Of a stretch of DNA of 64,000 nt, positions 53,609 through 62,569 are shown piece by piece. Within the stretch, counting starts at the first letter, position 1; the number at the start of each line of letters is the position of its first letter. The notes under the pieces are model-generated. The model searched no databases and was not told the DNA's origin. It was given only the letters and a program-made list of their open reading frames with translations. The position numbers and the translations under genes were made by a program. Source of the DNA: Paenibacillus farraposensis (lineage in GTDB: Bacteria > Bacillota > Bacilli > Paenibacillales > Paenibacillaceae); NCBI RefSeq assembly GCF_020736845.1, contig NZ_JAFFQR010000105.1, forward strand, positions 85,901 to 149,900. The letters are read 5' to 3'.

Positions 53609-54166
53609 ATGAAGCGCAAATTCGGAGACCGGGCCAACTGGCGTAGAATCACGAATCGCAAGTTTACTTGCCGGTATGTAGAAAGTGACGCGTTTACAGG
53701 ATATGTGACCCTGTATACCATTTTGAGTCTCAAGGATCCATTATGGAAAAGCTACGGTGGTCATACGTTTTGCATAGCCGATAAAGGTTATTCCTGGCTG
53801 CAGTACTATCCCAAGGGTGAGCATTATGTGGTGACTGCCATGTTTGACAATCGCGAGCAGATCGTGGAATGGTATATTGATACCTGTCGGAATCAGGGCG
53901 TGACCGATCAGGGGGTCCCCTGGTTTGACGATTTGTATTTGGATGTCGTGGTGCTCAAAAACGGAGAAATTTTCTTGGTGGATGAGGATGAGCTAGAGGA
54001 AGCGCTACAGCGCGGGCATATCTCAAAGCAAGAGGCAGAATTGGCTAACCGTACAGCGGCTGATGTGCTACATCGGATTGATGCCCACATGTTCCCCTAT
54101 TTTAAAATGTCGTTGAAACACCGGGCAGAATGGTTTCACAACGGTGACTTCAAGAGGGAGCGATGA
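53609..54166 (+). CDS. DUF402-domain protein
   Basis: A 185-residue soluble protein of the DUF402 fold (FomD/YgaC-related). Blocks include GHTFCIADKGYSWLQYYP, WYIDTCRNQGVTDQGVPWF, and the acidic DDLYLDVVVLKNGEIFLVDEDELEEAL, where Asp/Glu residues bind a metal in characterised relatives that hydrolyse nucleotides. A helical C-terminus with RAEWFHNGDFKRER follows. The ATG at 53609 is preceded by GGAGAGG with 9 bases spacing; an upstream ATG at 53588 is less likely as it contains that site. It overlaps the YdcF gene by 4 bases. Precise substrate unknown. Confidence 0.82.
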   Translation: MKRKFGDRANWRRITNRKFTCRYVESDAFTGYVTLYTILSLKDPLWKSYGGHTFCIADKGYSWLQYYPKGEHYVVTAMFDNREQIVEWYIDTCRNQGVTDQGVPWFDDLYLDVVVLKNGEIFLVDEDELEEALQRGHISKQEAELANRTAADVLHRIDAHMFPYFKMSLKHRAEWFHNGDFKRER

Positions 54167-54858
54167 ACGTTTTGCAGCGGATTGGCAATATTGGGCCAAA
54201 GCGCCCCCAGTCTCAAAAAAGGCCAAGTCCTGCAGGTAAGAGATTTGTCATCCCCAAGCGGCTCACATTGTGCTTGCTTATCGTTTTCTTGACCGGATTG
54301 GTATGGTCAGGCATCCGAGTCTGGAACATGAATACTGCTGCCTCTACCACTCCGCTTCGGCCGGCACAAATCGGCATCGTATTAGGCGCTTCTATGTGGG
54401 GAGCAGAGCCAAGCCCTGGATTAAAGGAAAGGCTGGAAGAAGCCTTGCGGCTGTATCGTAATGGAACCGTAAAGCGTTTGATTGTGAGTGGAGGGCTGGA
54501 TAAGCCCGATTTTCCGTATACGGAAGCTGAGGGGATGCAACGCTATTTAATAGACCGGGGCATCCCTGCCCAGCATATTATATTGGAAAACCAAGCGACC
54601 AGCACCTATGAAAACCTGCTGTACAGCCAGCAAATTATGAAAGAGCATGGATGGACATCGTCCATAATCATTACACATAGCTATCATGGCCCTCGCGCGC
54701 TAGAGATTGCCCAGTTTTTGGATTTCGATCATCCCCAGATGGCTCTGACGGAATCCAACGTGCTGAATATGCCGCTTCATCAATCAAGAGAGATTTTGGC
54801 TTACGCTAAATGGACGCTGCAGCGATGGTGGATCAGTGCTCAAATTGCGGTGACTTGA
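54163..54858 (+). CDS. YdcF/SanA-like DUF218 membrane protein
   Basis: A 231-residue protein with one transmembrane helix near residues 30-48 (LTLCLLIVFLTGLVWSGI). The DUF218 domain outside has IGIVLGASMWGAEPSPGLKERLEEAL, RLIVSGGLDKPDF and ENQATSTYENLLYS. The family is linked to envelope integrity and vancomycin sensitivity (SanA), and its biochemical role is unknown. It starts inside the end of the DUF402 gene (ATGA), so the two are co-translated. A terminator follows its stop directly. Confidence 0.88.
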   Translation: MNVLQRIGNIGPKRPQSQKRPSPAGKRFVIPKRLTLCLLIVFLTGLVWSGIRVWNMNTAASTTPLRPAQIGIVLGASMWGAEPSPGLKERLEEALRLYRNGTVKRLIVSGGLDKPDFPYTEAEGMQRYLIDRGIPAQHIILENQATSTYENLLYSQQIMKEHGWTSSIIITHSYHGPRALEIAQFLDFDHPQMALTESNVLNMPLHQSREILAYAKWTLQRWWISAQIAVT

Positions 54859-54897
54859 AGCGGGAAAGGTGCTTTGTCTGCATTTCCGCTCTTTTTG
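54859..54897 (+). terminator. Intrinsic terminator of the DUF402-YdcF pair
   Basis: AGCGGgAAA pairs with TTTCCGCT, followed by CTTTTTG. Confidence 0.75.
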
Positions 54898-54973
54898 TGC
54901 TAATAAGGACATGCCGGGCCGAATACATTAGTAGGGTAAGCTGTGCCTGAAGAAATGTTGAGGTGATGGATGT

Positions 54974-55957
54974 ATGAACGGACGGGGAATCGCCGCGGGC
55001 AAGCGGTCGGAGGAGAGACCTTCCAGACAAATCAATGTCGTGCTGCGTAGCCCGGAGCCGATTGCTTCGGTGACTGTGGACGAGAAGGAAGCAGCTGATT
55101 CAACCAAGCCGCAGGCCCTACCGCAGTATCTCAGTCTTTATCAGGAAATTCAGAAAGAACTCGATCATCTCGTTGGCTTGGATAACATTAAAGATCTTGT
55201 ATTTGAAGTATATGCCTTTTTGCAGATCGCCCGTATGCGCACGGATGCGGGTTTGTTGAGCAATGCTCATGTGTATCACATGATTTTCAAAGGGAATCCA
55301 GGTACGGGGAAGACGACGGTAGCTCGCATTATCGCTAAAATGCTGCAAAAAATGGGGGTGCTGAGTAAAGGCCATCTGATTGAAGTGGAGAGAGCTGATC
55401 TGGTAGGTGAGTATATTGGACACACAGCTCAAAAAACACGGGACCTGGTCAAGAAGTCTCTCGGCGGAGTGCTGTTTATCGATGAGGCTTACAGTTTGGC
55501 ACGCGGAGGAGAAAAGGATTTCGGCAAAGAAGCGATTGACACCTTGGTAAAGTCTATGGAAGATCAGAAAAATCAATTTATTTTGATCCTTGCCGGATAT
55601 TCAGGGGAAATGGACTTTTTTTTGCGCACGAATCCCGGTTTGCCTTCCCGCTTTCCGATTCAGTTGGATTTTCCTGACTATACCGTTGATCAGCTTATCC
55701 AAATTTCCGAGATGATGGCCAAGGAGCGGGATTATATTCTGATGCCCCAGTCCATACTCAAAATGAAAGAGCATTTGCTGAACGAACGCAATAGCAGTCT
55801 TCATGCATTCAGTAATGCGCGTTATGTGCGTAACGTGATTGAAAAAGCAATTCGGCACCAGGCTGTCAGGCTGCTCAATCAATACAAGAGCGGGCAGCCC
55901 GGCAAACAGGAATTGATGACGCTGCGTCCGGAGGATTTGAAATTGGACAAAAGATAG
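54974..55957 (+). CDS. spoVK: Stage V sporulation protein K, AAA+ ATPase
   Basis: A 327-residue CbbX-like AAA+ ATPase needed for late spore maturation. Walker A GNPGTGKTT lies near residue 107, the pore-loop region contains GHLIEVERADLVGEYIG, Walker B is VLFIDEAYSLARGG near 166, and sensor 1 is FILILAGY. The N-terminal 50 residues are variable and polar. GAGGTGATGG precedes the ATG. In Bacillus subtilis spoVK also sits between hfq and hflX-ynbB-glnRA, so the order is conserved. The gene probably has its own mother-cell promoter, which I cannot place. Confidence 0.94.
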   Translation: MNGRGIAAGKRSEERPSRQINVVLRSPEPIASVTVDEKEAADSTKPQALPQYLSLYQEIQKELDHLVGLDNIKDLVFEVYAFLQIARMRTDAGLLSNAHVYHMIFKGNPGTGKTTVARIIAKMLQKMGVLSKGHLIEVERADLVGEYIGHTAQKTRDLVKKSLGGVLFIDEAYSLARGGEKDFGKEAIDTLVKSMEDQKNQFILILAGYSGEMDFFLRTNPGLPSRFPIQLDFPDYTVDQLIQISEMMAKERDYILMPQSILKMKEHLLNERNSSLHAFSNARYVRNVIEKAIRHQAVRLLNQYKSGQPGKQELMTLRPEDLKLDKR

Positions 55958-55996
55958 GCGATAATAGGAATCTGAATCACATCGAATGACATGATT

Positions 55997-56039
55997 TCGA
56001 ACGGGACCGGCCTGAATATCAGGTCGGTCTCTGTTCGAG
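55997..56039. terminator. Hairpin between spoVK and hflX
   Basis: GACCGGCCTGA pairs with TCAGGTCGGTC around a 3-base loop, extended by TCGAAC/GTTCGA. There is no clear T-run, so it may be a weak terminator or processing element. Confidence 0.45.
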
Positions 56040-56069
56040 GGTTGATATGAACATAAAGGAGCAAACAGT

Positions 56070-57356
56070 ATGGCGAATTCCACATATGATACACAAACCG
56101 AAATACTGGACAAGGCCGTATTGGTCAGTCTGATTACGGATGAAGTCAAACGCTCTGGCATCAATACAGAATATTCGCTGGATGAGCTGGTGAAGCTGGC
56201 TGAGACGGCGGGAGTTGAAGTGCTGAGCGTCATGACTCAGAATAGAGAGACAAAGGACTCCAAATGGTTTATTGGTAAAGGCAAAGTAGAGGAATTGCGT
56301 GCAGTTGCCGAGGAATTGGGAGCGAATACGGCTATTTTTGACCAGGAGCTGTCGGGGGCTCAGGTACGAAATCTCGAAGAAAGCCTGGACCTCAAAATTA
56401 TTGACCGGACACAGCTCATTCTGGACATTTTTGCCCAGCGCGCGAAAACACGTGAAGGTATAATTCAGGTCGAGCTGGCACAGCTGTCATATTTGCTTCC
56501 GCGCCTATCCGGACATGGTAAAAACCTGTCACGGCTCGGAGGCGGGATCGGAACGCGCGGTCCTGGTGAAAGCAAGCTGGAAACAGACCGTCGTCATATT
56601 CGTGACCGAATCAGCGATCTGAAACGCCAGTTGGAAGAGGTGACCCGGCACCGGTATTTGCACAGGGAGCGCAGACAAAAAAGTGGAGTTGTACAAGTAG
56701 CGTTAGTCGGTTATACCAATGCAGGCAAATCGACGCTGTTAAAGCAACTGACGGCGGCCGATGTATATATTGAAAACCAGCTGTTTGCAACGCTCGATCC
56801 GACCTCCAGAACGATGGAATTGCCGAGTGGCAAAGAAGTCATCCTCACAGATACGGTCGGATTTATTCAAAATCTGCCTCATGATTTGGTAGCTTCTTTC
56901 CGCGCTACTTTGGAGGAAGCGAATGAAGCCCATCTGATTTTGCATGTGGTGGACGCTTCCTCGGACATGCGCGACGAACAGATGAAAGTTGTGGAGACGA
57001 TCTTGCAGCAGCTCGGTGCCGCGGATAAGCCTCAGATTGTATTGTTTAACAAAAAAGACGCTTGCACCCCTGAGCAATTGGAAATGCTTCCTTCCGGGGA
57101 AGGTTATTTGAAAATCAGCTCATTCGATGAAGCCGATTTGTTGCGCATCCGTGAGCTGGTTCAGGAGCATTTGAGCGGTGATACATTAAGATTCCGCCTT
57201 CCTGCCGAACGCGGCGACCTGACATCTGTGCTGTACCGAATTGGGGATGTGCTGCTAACAGAGTATGATGGCAATGATGTCATATATGAGGTGGAAATCC
57301 AAAAAGGCGAGTATGAAAAATATGGGCATGTGCTGAGCGAGTTCACAGAATCTTAA
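56070..57356 (+). CDS. hflX: Ribosome-associated GTPase HflX
   Basis: A 428-residue GTPase that splits stalled or stressed ribosomes. The N-terminal HflX domain has SKWFIGKGKVEELRAVAEEL and the glycine-rich loop region GIGTRGPGESKLETDRR, followed by a coiled coil. The G domain has G1 VGYTNAGKSTLLKQL near residue 213, G3 DTVGFIQNLP and G4 LFNKKDA. The C-terminal roughly 60 residues end EKYGHVLSEFTES. AAAGGAGCAAAC precedes the ATG. Its neighbours spoVK and ynbB are as in Bacillus subtilis. Confidence 0.96.
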   Translation: MANSTYDTQTEILDKAVLVSLITDEVKRSGINTEYSLDELVKLAETAGVEVLSVMTQNRETKDSKWFIGKGKVEELRAVAEELGANTAIFDQELSGAQVRNLEESLDLKIIDRTQLILDIFAQRAKTREGIIQVELAQLSYLLPRLSGHGKNLSRLGGGIGTRGPGESKLETDRRHIRDRISDLKRQLEEVTRHRYLHRERRQKSGVVQVALVGYTNAGKSTLLKQLTAADVYIENQLFATLDPTSRTMELPSGKEVILTDTVGFIQNLPHDLVASFRATLEEANEAHLILHVVDASSDMRDEQMKVVETILQQLGAADKPQIVLFNKKDACTPEQLEMLPSGEGYLKISSFDEADLLRIRELVQEHLSGDTLRFRLPAERGDLTSVLYRIGDVLLTEYDGNDVIYEVEIQKGEYEKYGHVLSEFTES

Positions 57357-57468
57357 CATCCGATAATGCTTTTAGGTCAATGAAATGATAAAGCTCATCG
57401 TCTAAAGCGAACAAAAATATAACATCAATAGCCTATGGCTGCGTAAGAGAGAGGGTCAAGCAGGGGAA

Positions 57469-58722
57469 ATGGTAGTTTTCAGTCCAGAAATTCAACAAAT
57501 TCAGGAAAAAGTAGAACAGAAAATACAGGAACGCATACGTCATATAGATCATATTGTAGACGCCAATCAGTGGAAGGTTATCCAGTCCTTCCAGCGGAAG
57601 CGGGTAAGCGATTTTCATTTTGCAGGTTCGACGGGATATGCTTACAATGACCGGGGACGTGAGGTGCTGGAAGAGGTCTATGCCGATGTATTCGGTGCGG
57701 AGGCAGCGTTGGTGCGTCCGCATTTTGCCTCGGGCACCCATACGATCGCTACCGCATTATTCGGTGTGATGCGTCCAGGAGACGAGCTATTGTACATCAC
57801 CGGGCGGCCTTATGATACGCTGCACAAGGTGATTGGCAAGCCTGGAGATGGGACAGGATCACTGCAGGATTTTGGCGTTACTTATAGAGAAACAGCATTG
57901 ACAGCAGAAGGCAAAGCCGACTGGGAAGCTGTAGAAGCCGCAATCCATGCGAGCACCAAGGTGATCGGTATTCAGCGTTCCCGCGGTTATGATTGGAGAG
58001 CCTCCTTTAGTGTAGCGGATATTGAGGAAATGACAGCGCGCGTCAAGGCAATAAAACCTGACGTCATCGTCTTTGTGGACAATTGCTATGGTGAGTTTAC
58101 CGAAAAGCTGGAGCCTACTCAGGTCGGTGTCGACTTGATGGCAGGTTCATTGATTAAAAATCCAGGTGGCGGTATTGCTGAAACGGGTGGTTACATTTGT
58201 GGTAAACAAAAGTATGTAGAACTGGCAGCCTATCGTTTGACAGCGCCTGGAATTGGCGGAGAAGTAGGGGCCATGTTGGGAACTACGCGAGGTATTTTTC
58301 AGGGCCTATTCCTTGCTCCAACATTGGTTGGACAGGCGGTAAAAGGCAGTGTGTTTGCAGCTGCGGTTTTTGAGGAAATGGGTTTTGATACCAATCCAGC
58401 CTGGTATGAAGACCGTACGGATCTGATTCAGGCCATCTCTTTTAGCGGGCCAGAGCACCTCATTGCTTTTGTGCAGGGAATTCAGCGAGCAGCGGCTGTG
58501 GACAGTCATGTAGTGCCTGAGCCGTGGGATATGCCAGGCTACGAGCATCCGGTTATCATGGCTGCGGGTACTTTTATACAAGGGGGAAGCCTGGAATTAT
58601 CGGCAGATGCTCCAATTCGTGAACCCTACATTGGTTACATGCAAGGGGGCTTAACTTACTCTCATGTGAAATATGGAGTGCTTATGGCCCTGCAAACGAT
58701 GAAAGAACGCAAATTATTGTGA
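57469..58722 (+). CDS. ynbB: PLP-dependent YnbB-family protein (methionine gamma-lyase-like, aluminium resistance family)
   Basis: A 417-residue protein of the Cys/Met metabolism PLP-enzyme fold. Recognisable blocks are RVSDFHFAGSTGYAYNDRGREVLEEVYADVFGAEAALVRP, then GDELLYITGRPYDTLHKVIG. The PLP lysine is likely in MAGSLIKNPGGGIAETGGY. Family members have been called methionine gamma-lyase-like or aluminium resistance proteins, with activity largely unproven. Only a short AGGGG precedes the ATG. The stop codon lies within the GlnR operator of the next gene. The hflX-ynbB-glnR-glnA order is conserved across Bacilli. Confidence 0.92.
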   Translation: MVVFSPEIQQIQEKVEQKIQERIRHIDHIVDANQWKVIQSFQRKRVSDFHFAGSTGYAYNDRGREVLEEVYADVFGAEAALVRPHFASGTHTIATALFGVMRPGDELLYITGRPYDTLHKVIGKPGDGTGSLQDFGVTYRETALTAEGKADWEAVEAAIHASTKVIGIQRSRGYDWRASFSVADIEEMTARVKAIKPDVIVFVDNCYGEFTEKLEPTQVGVDLMAGSLIKNPGGGIAETGGYICGKQKYVELAAYRLTAPGIGGEVGAMLGTTRGIFQGLFLAPTLVGQAVKGSVFAAAVFEEMGFDTNPAWYEDRTDLIQAISFSGPEHLIAFVQGIQRAAAVDSHVVPEPWDMPGYEHPVIMAAGTFIQGGSLELSADAPIREPYIGYMQGGLTYSHVKYGVLMALQTMKERKLL

Positions 58723-58769
58723 GTTTTTCTCACATGTCATTGACACTTTGTATCAGCTAAATGTACAAT
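58718..58769 (+). promoter_or_regulatory. glnRA promoter with GlnR operator
   Basis: TGTGAGTTTTTCTCACA (58718-58734) is a perfect match to the GlnR/TnrA site TGTNAN7TNACA. It is followed by TTGACA (58740-58745), 18 bases, and TACAAT (58764-58769). The operator begins inside the last codons of ynbB. GlnR bound upstream of the -35 should repress glnRA when nitrogen is plentiful. Confidence 0.85.
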
Positions 58770-58805
58770 AAGGTGCATAATAGATCACTGGAAGGTTGAT
58801 GACAA

Positions 58806-59219
58806 ATGGGCGACGAAATTCGCAGAAATATGGCCTTATTTCCAATAGGTATTGTCATGAAGCTAACGGACTTGTCAGCACGTCAGATTCGTTATTATGA
58901 ACAGCATAACTTGATAGTTCCGGCCCGTACATCGGGTAACCAGCGTCTTTTTTCCTTTAATGATGTAGAGCGTTTGCTTGAAATCAAGGCCTTAATTGAA
59001 AAGGGTGTGAACATTGCGGGCATTAAGCAAGTGATGAATCCGGTTACCAAAGAATCGGAGGAGGCTACAGTTATTACCGCAGATACGGAAGTCAAACGCC
59101 GTGAAATGTCCGATACCCAGCTTCATCGCTTGCTGAAACAACAGCTGGTGGCAGGTAAAAGACCGGGTCAGGTGTCCCTGATCCAAGGCGAATTATCACG
59201 GTTTTTCAATAAAAGATAG
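58806..59219 (+). CDS. glnR: Nitrogen regulator GlnR (MerR family)
   Basis: A 137-residue MerR-type repressor. The DNA-binding helix-turn-helix and wing are ALFPIGIVMKLTDLSARQIRYYEQHNLI and RTSGNQRLFSFNDVERLLEI, followed by a dimerisation helix (LIEKGVNIAGIKQVM). The C-terminal tail QVSLIQGELSRFFNKR is the segment through which feedback-inhibited glutamine synthetase activates GlnR in Bacillus. The gene lies 88 bases before glnA, as one operon, and carries a GlnR operator at its promoter, giving autoregulation. Start at the ATG after GGAAGGTTGATG. Confidence 0.95.
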   Translation: MGDEIRRNMALFPIGIVMKLTDLSARQIRYYEQHNLIVPARTSGNQRLFSFNDVERLLEIKALIEKGVNIAGIKQVMNPVTKESEEATVITADTEVKRREMSDTQLHRLLKQQLVAGKRPGQVSLIQGELSRFFNKR

Positions 59220-59307
59220 ACATTGCTGTACTTTTTGGACTCATCATGTAAGAAATTAACGGAATAGCTGATTTGTACACAGTTGCTACAGAAAGGGAGA
59301 GGTTAAT

Positions 59308-60636
59308 GTGAGTTATACTAGAGAAGATATTATGCGAATTGCGAAAGAAGAAAATGTTCGCTTTATTCGTTTGCAGTTTACCGATTTGCTTGGCACAATT
59401 AAAAACGTTGAAATTCCAGTCAGCCAGTTAGAAAAAGCATTGGACAACAAAATGATGTTTGACGGTTCTTCCATTGAAGGGTATGTCCGGATCGAAGAGT
59501 CTGACATGTACTTATACCCGGATTTGGACACATGGGTTGTATTCCCTTGGGTAACTTCGGATCGTGTAGCCCGTTTGATTTGCGATATTTACAAGCCGGA
59601 CGGCTCTCCATTTGCAGGTGACCCGCGCGGTATTTTGAAGCGTGTGCTTAAGGAAGCGGAAGAAATGGGATACACTTCGATGAATGTTGGTCCTGAACCG
59701 GAATTCTTCCTGTTTAAAACAGATGAAAAAGGGGAGCCAACCACAGAACTGAATGACCAAGGCGGATATTTTGACCTGGCACCGATGGATCTGGGTGAAA
59801 ACTGCCGTCGCGAAATTGTTCTTAAGCTTGAAGAAATGGGCTTTGAAATTGAAGCATCCCATCATGAGGTTGCTCCTGGCCAGCATGAGATTGACTTTAA
59901 ATATGCAGATGCGATCAAAGCGGCGGATCAGATTCAAACATTCAAGCTCGTTGTTAAGACGATCGCACGCCAGCATGGTCTGCACGCCACCTTTATGCCA
60001 AAACCTTTGTTTGGTGTGAATGGCTCCGGTATGCACTGTAACCAGTCATTATTCAAGGGCAATGAAAATGTATTTTATGATGAGACAGATGAACTCGGAT
60101 TGAGTGATATTGCTCGCCACTATATGGCTGGTATTCTCAAGCACGCACGTGCCATGGCTGCAATCACGAATCCAACGGTAAATTCGTATAAACGTCTCGT
60201 ACCTGGTTATGAGGCACCTTGTTATGTTGCATGGTCTGCAAGCAACCGCAGCCCGATGATTCGGATTCCTGCATCTCGTGGGCTGAGTACTCGTGTCGAA
60301 GTTCGCAACCCAGACCCGGCTGCCAACCCTTATCTGGCCTTGGCTGTTATGCTGAGAGCTGGTTTGGATGGTATCAAACGTGAGCTGCCTCTTCCAGCTC
60401 CAATTGATCGTAATATCTATGTTATGTCCGAGGAAGAGCGGATCGAGGAAGGCATTCCAAGCCTGCCTGCAGACTTGAAGGAAGCTTTGTCTGAGCTCAT
60501 TCGAAGTGAAGTGATCTCTGAAGCACTGGGCGACCATGCCCTAGCTTACTTCTACGAGCTTAAGGAAATTGAATGGGATATGTATCGCACACAGGTTCAC
60601 CAGTGGGAACGTGATCAATATCTGACGTTGTATTAA
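59308..60636 (+). CDS. glnA: Glutamine synthetase, type I-alpha
   Basis: A 442-residue dodecameric enzyme that makes glutamine from glutamate, ammonia and ATP. The N-terminal [39 protein letters not shown], the metal block [12 protein letters not shown]-binding [12 protein letters not shown] and [17 protein letters not shown] are all present. The length and the absence of an adenylylation tyrosine segment indicate the GSI-alpha class, controlled by feedback and by GlnR/TnrA contact. The start is a GTG at 59308 following AAGGGAGAGG. A terminator lies 6 bases after the stop. Confidence 0.97.
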   Translation: MSYTREDIMRIAKEENVRFIRLQFTDLLGTIKNVEIPVSQLEKALDNKMMFDGSSIEGYVRIEESDMYLYPDLDTWVVFPWVTSDRVARLICDIYKPDGSPFAGDPRGILKRVLKEAEEMGYTSMNVGPEPEFFLFKTDEKGEPTTELNDQGGYFDLAPMDLGENCRREIVLKLEEMGFEIEASHHEVAPGQHEIDFKYADAIKAADQIQTFKLVVKTIARQHGLHATFMPKPLFGVNGSGMHCNQSLFKGNENVFYDETDELGLSDIARHYMAGILKHARAMAAITNPTVNSYKRLVPGYEAPCYVAWSASNRSPMIRIPASRGLSTRVEVRNPDPAANPYLALAVMLRAGLDGIKRELPLPAPIDRNIYVMSEEERIEEGIPSLPADLKEALSELIRSEVISEALGDHALAYFYELKEIEWDMYRTQVHQWERDQYLTLY

Positions 60637-60642
60637 AATGGG

Positions 60643-60681
60643 AAATCCCTTGGCGCTCTAAGCGCTGAGGGATTTTTGCTT
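60643..60681 (+). terminator. Intrinsic terminator of glnRA
   Basis: AAATCCCT/AGGGATTT outer stem with an inner GCGCT/AGCGC stem, followed by TTTTTG. Confidence 0.9.
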
Positions 60682-60719
60682 TTGTGGGTAATCCATCAGT
60701 TTTTTAGCACTACCTAGTT

Positions 60720-60741
60720 TTCCCCACAAATTCCCCACAAA
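60720..60741. repeat. Direct repeat next to the integrase remnant
   Basis: Two adjacent copies of TTCCCCACAAA, with an inverted TTTGTGGG at 60681-60688. They lie between the glnA terminator and the 3' end of the integrase gene, where an attachment core or integrase arm sites would be expected. The att role is inference. Confidence 0.4.
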
Positions 60742-60748
60742 AAAATAA

Positions 60749-61320
60749 TTATTGAAGTAGACTTTCGGTAAAAGATTCATATTTCTTGATGCTATTCATC
60801 TCTATTTTTTTTGAGATATGTGCATAGACGTCAGCTGTTATTTGGATGCCTCCATGCCCAAGTCTTTCCTGTATATACTTCATGGTAGCTCCAGCTTCAA
60901 GCAACAGGACCGTATGAGTATGTCGTAAAGAATGGATAGGAAGAGACGGTAATTTTGCCCGCTTTAAAATCCGGGAAAAAGCATTGAAAAGCGTGGATTT
61001 AGGGATTAGCCTACCATCTGTTCGACACATTACCAAATTCAGATCATGCCTATACATTTCATTCAAGATAAGTTTGTTTTGATCTATAACATTCATATGA
61101 TGTCTAAAATCCGCTATAATAGTATTGCTGAGTTGTAGTATTCTCTCAGAATTATCATTCTTCGTGTCCCCGGACAGTTCCTCATGGGCTTCGGGAAAAT
61201 CAAAATCTAAAGTTTTTTTAACGACCACGGTTTTATTTTTCAATTCAATATCTGACCACTTCAACGCGGCTGCTTCACCTTTACGCATACCTGTCTCGAT
61301 CAAAAACTTGAAGAAAAACC
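60749..61320 (-). pseudogene. Tyrosine recombinase (phage-type integrase), N-terminally truncated
   Basis: The catalytic domain of a phage/ICE-type integrase, about 190 residues. The active-site residues are visible: Arg in ETGMRKGEAAAL, HSLRH in the middle (near residue 147 of the open frame), His in LGHGGIQITADVY and the nucleophile Tyr in that same block (TADVYAHIS). The arm-binding and core-binding N-terminal domains (about 170 residues) are missing. Homology stops near 61320, where sequence of an unrelated plus-strand gene begins. The formal ORF start at 61372 lies in that foreign sequence and is not a genuine start. It marks an old integration next to glnA and is probably inactive. Confidence 0.85.
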
Positions 61321-61321
61321 A

Positions 61322-61810
61322 GTAAACGGCAACTCGCTTGCTGAGAATGCGATTGTTGATGGAAAGGCGCATGTACCTTTGAGAGCTGTGTCCGATTCTT
61401 TAGGAGCTGGTTTAAAGGTGGACGGAAAAACAATTCAAATTACTACTAATTCAAGTACATCTTCAAGTGCATCTTCTGATGTAAATGTTGTACCAGGCTC
61501 TACTTCAGTGGATGATAGTAACAATAAGTTTGAACAAAAACTGGTGGATAGAAAAAAAGAATTGGAACAAACAATTGCTACAACGCAAAAAGGGATTGAG
61601 GATCAGTTGGTGAATCTTCAAATTGCACAAAAAAGCCGAGAAAAAGTATCTGATGAACGCTTTTTGTCTATCGGGGATCAAAAGATTCAAGGATATAAAG
61701 ACCAAATCACTCAGCTTGAGAGTATTATAGAAAAATCAAAAAAGAGATTGAAGAGATTGATAAAACTCTTTCCAGCAAACAAAAAAATTAGAAAAGGTGA
61801 TTTATCGTGA
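61322..61810 (+). pseudogene. Stalk-domain (copper amine oxidase N-like) protein fragment with frameshift
   Basis: From about 61322 the plus strand reads VNGNSLAENAIVDGKAHVPL then RAVSDSLGAGLKVDGKT, a typical stalk-domain repeat as found in Paenibacillus surface and phage-associated proteins. A Ser/Thr-rich linker and a coiled coil (KFEQKLVDRKKELEQTIATT) follow. The start is missing at the junction with the integrase fragment. Within the A-run at 61737-61743 one more A would restore KKEIEEIDKTLSSKQKN and a TAG at 61789-61791, directly before a good ribosome binding site for the next gene. As it stands the frame ends at 61810 with an atypical basic tail. Confidence 0.7.
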
Positions 61811-62024
61811 TGCTATATGAATTCTTTAGGTACTTTGGTGGAGCCGCTGCGTTGCTCGGTTCGCTTGGAGGTTTCTTTCTTTGGAGACAAGAAGACGAAC
61901 TTATACTCGGTGTAAAGGACTGAAATATGAAACCAAGAAAGATTTAGCTGAGACAGCGGAAGTCTTTGCTAAATATAAGACTGAACTAGAAGAAATAAAT
62001 AAAGCTATAGCGGCATTGAAATAA
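61810..62024 (+). pseudogene. Frameshifted small membrane protein, phage-associated type
   Basis: The ATG at 61810 follows AAAAGGTGAT and encodes MLYEFFRYFGGAAALLGSLG, then GFFLWRQEDEL, a short hydrophobic N-terminus, but stops at 61923. In the adjacent frame the sequence continues as GLKYETKKDLAETAEVF, then AKYKTELEEINKAIAALK up to a TAA at 62024. One extra G near 61918 (AAGGACTG to AAGGGACTG) would join both parts into a protein of about 71 residues with a membrane helix and a cytoplasmic coiled coil. It was probably coupled to the preceding gene. Function unknown. Confidence 0.6.
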
Positions 62025-62043
62025 AATCAGTATTACCAAGGTA

Positions 62044-62490
62044 TTAAATAAAATACAACAGAGATATATAGAAAGACCTCTCCGTACTGGAGAGGTCTTT
62101 ACTCTTATTTATACACATACATCCCAAGCCCCAATAATCATAATTATAATCCCTTGGATGTTGTATAAGGTGTTTTGAGCGTTCAATCCAGAAATTAAGC
62201 TCCTCAGTCTTAGCGAAGGTGCTCACCTTTTCTAATAGTACGGATAATTCTTTTATACCTTCCTCTTCTCCAGATTCAACAACATCACCAGTGAAAACAT
62301 AAAGACTACTTAGAAAAAAAGGAATGTGTTTGCATTTTTCGTCATCGACAAAGTTGCATATCATGGGTATGTTTTCAAAGCTATTCACAGCTAGTTCCCA
62401 ATCCTGGTCCGGTATTTTCATATCGCTGTATGCCCATATTCTAATTTCCTTTTGGTTTGGGTTCCAAGCATGTTGGACATCTCTCCACAT
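62044..62490 (-). CDS. Hypothetical protein of the mobile segment, possibly frameshifted near its end
   Basis: A 148-residue acidic, soluble protein with many Trp (WRDVQHAWNPNQKEIRIWAYSD, WELAVNSFENIP). I do not recognise the family. Size, acidity and location among mobile-element debris recall toxin immunity proteins, but this is only a guess. The last about 20 codons run through a perfect terminator stem. If one more G were present near 62123-62125, the protein would end GLGMYVYK with a TAA at 62105-62107, just before the terminator, so a single-base loss is suspected. The start is taken at the ATG at 62490. Confidence 0.5.
   Translation of the reverse strand: MWRDVQHAWNPNQKEIRIWAYSDMKIPDQDWELAVNSFENIPMICNFVDDEKCKHIPFFLSSLYVFTGDVVESGEEEGIKELSVLLEKVSTFAKTEELNFWIERSKHLIQHPRDYNYDYWGLGCMCINKSKDLSSTERSFYISLLYFI
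62070..62101. terminator. Terminator inside the 3' end of the hypothetical gene
   Basis: AAAGACCTCTCC pairs perfectly with GGAGAGGTCTTT around GTACT. It is usable on both strands and most likely ends the minus-strand gene. Confidence 0.8.
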
Positions 62491-62569
62491 TCTTATCCAC
62501 CCTTTTCAATTGAGTTCTCATTCTCCGATAGTGCAATAATGATTGCCACCTTAAAAGAAAAAGGTAAAT

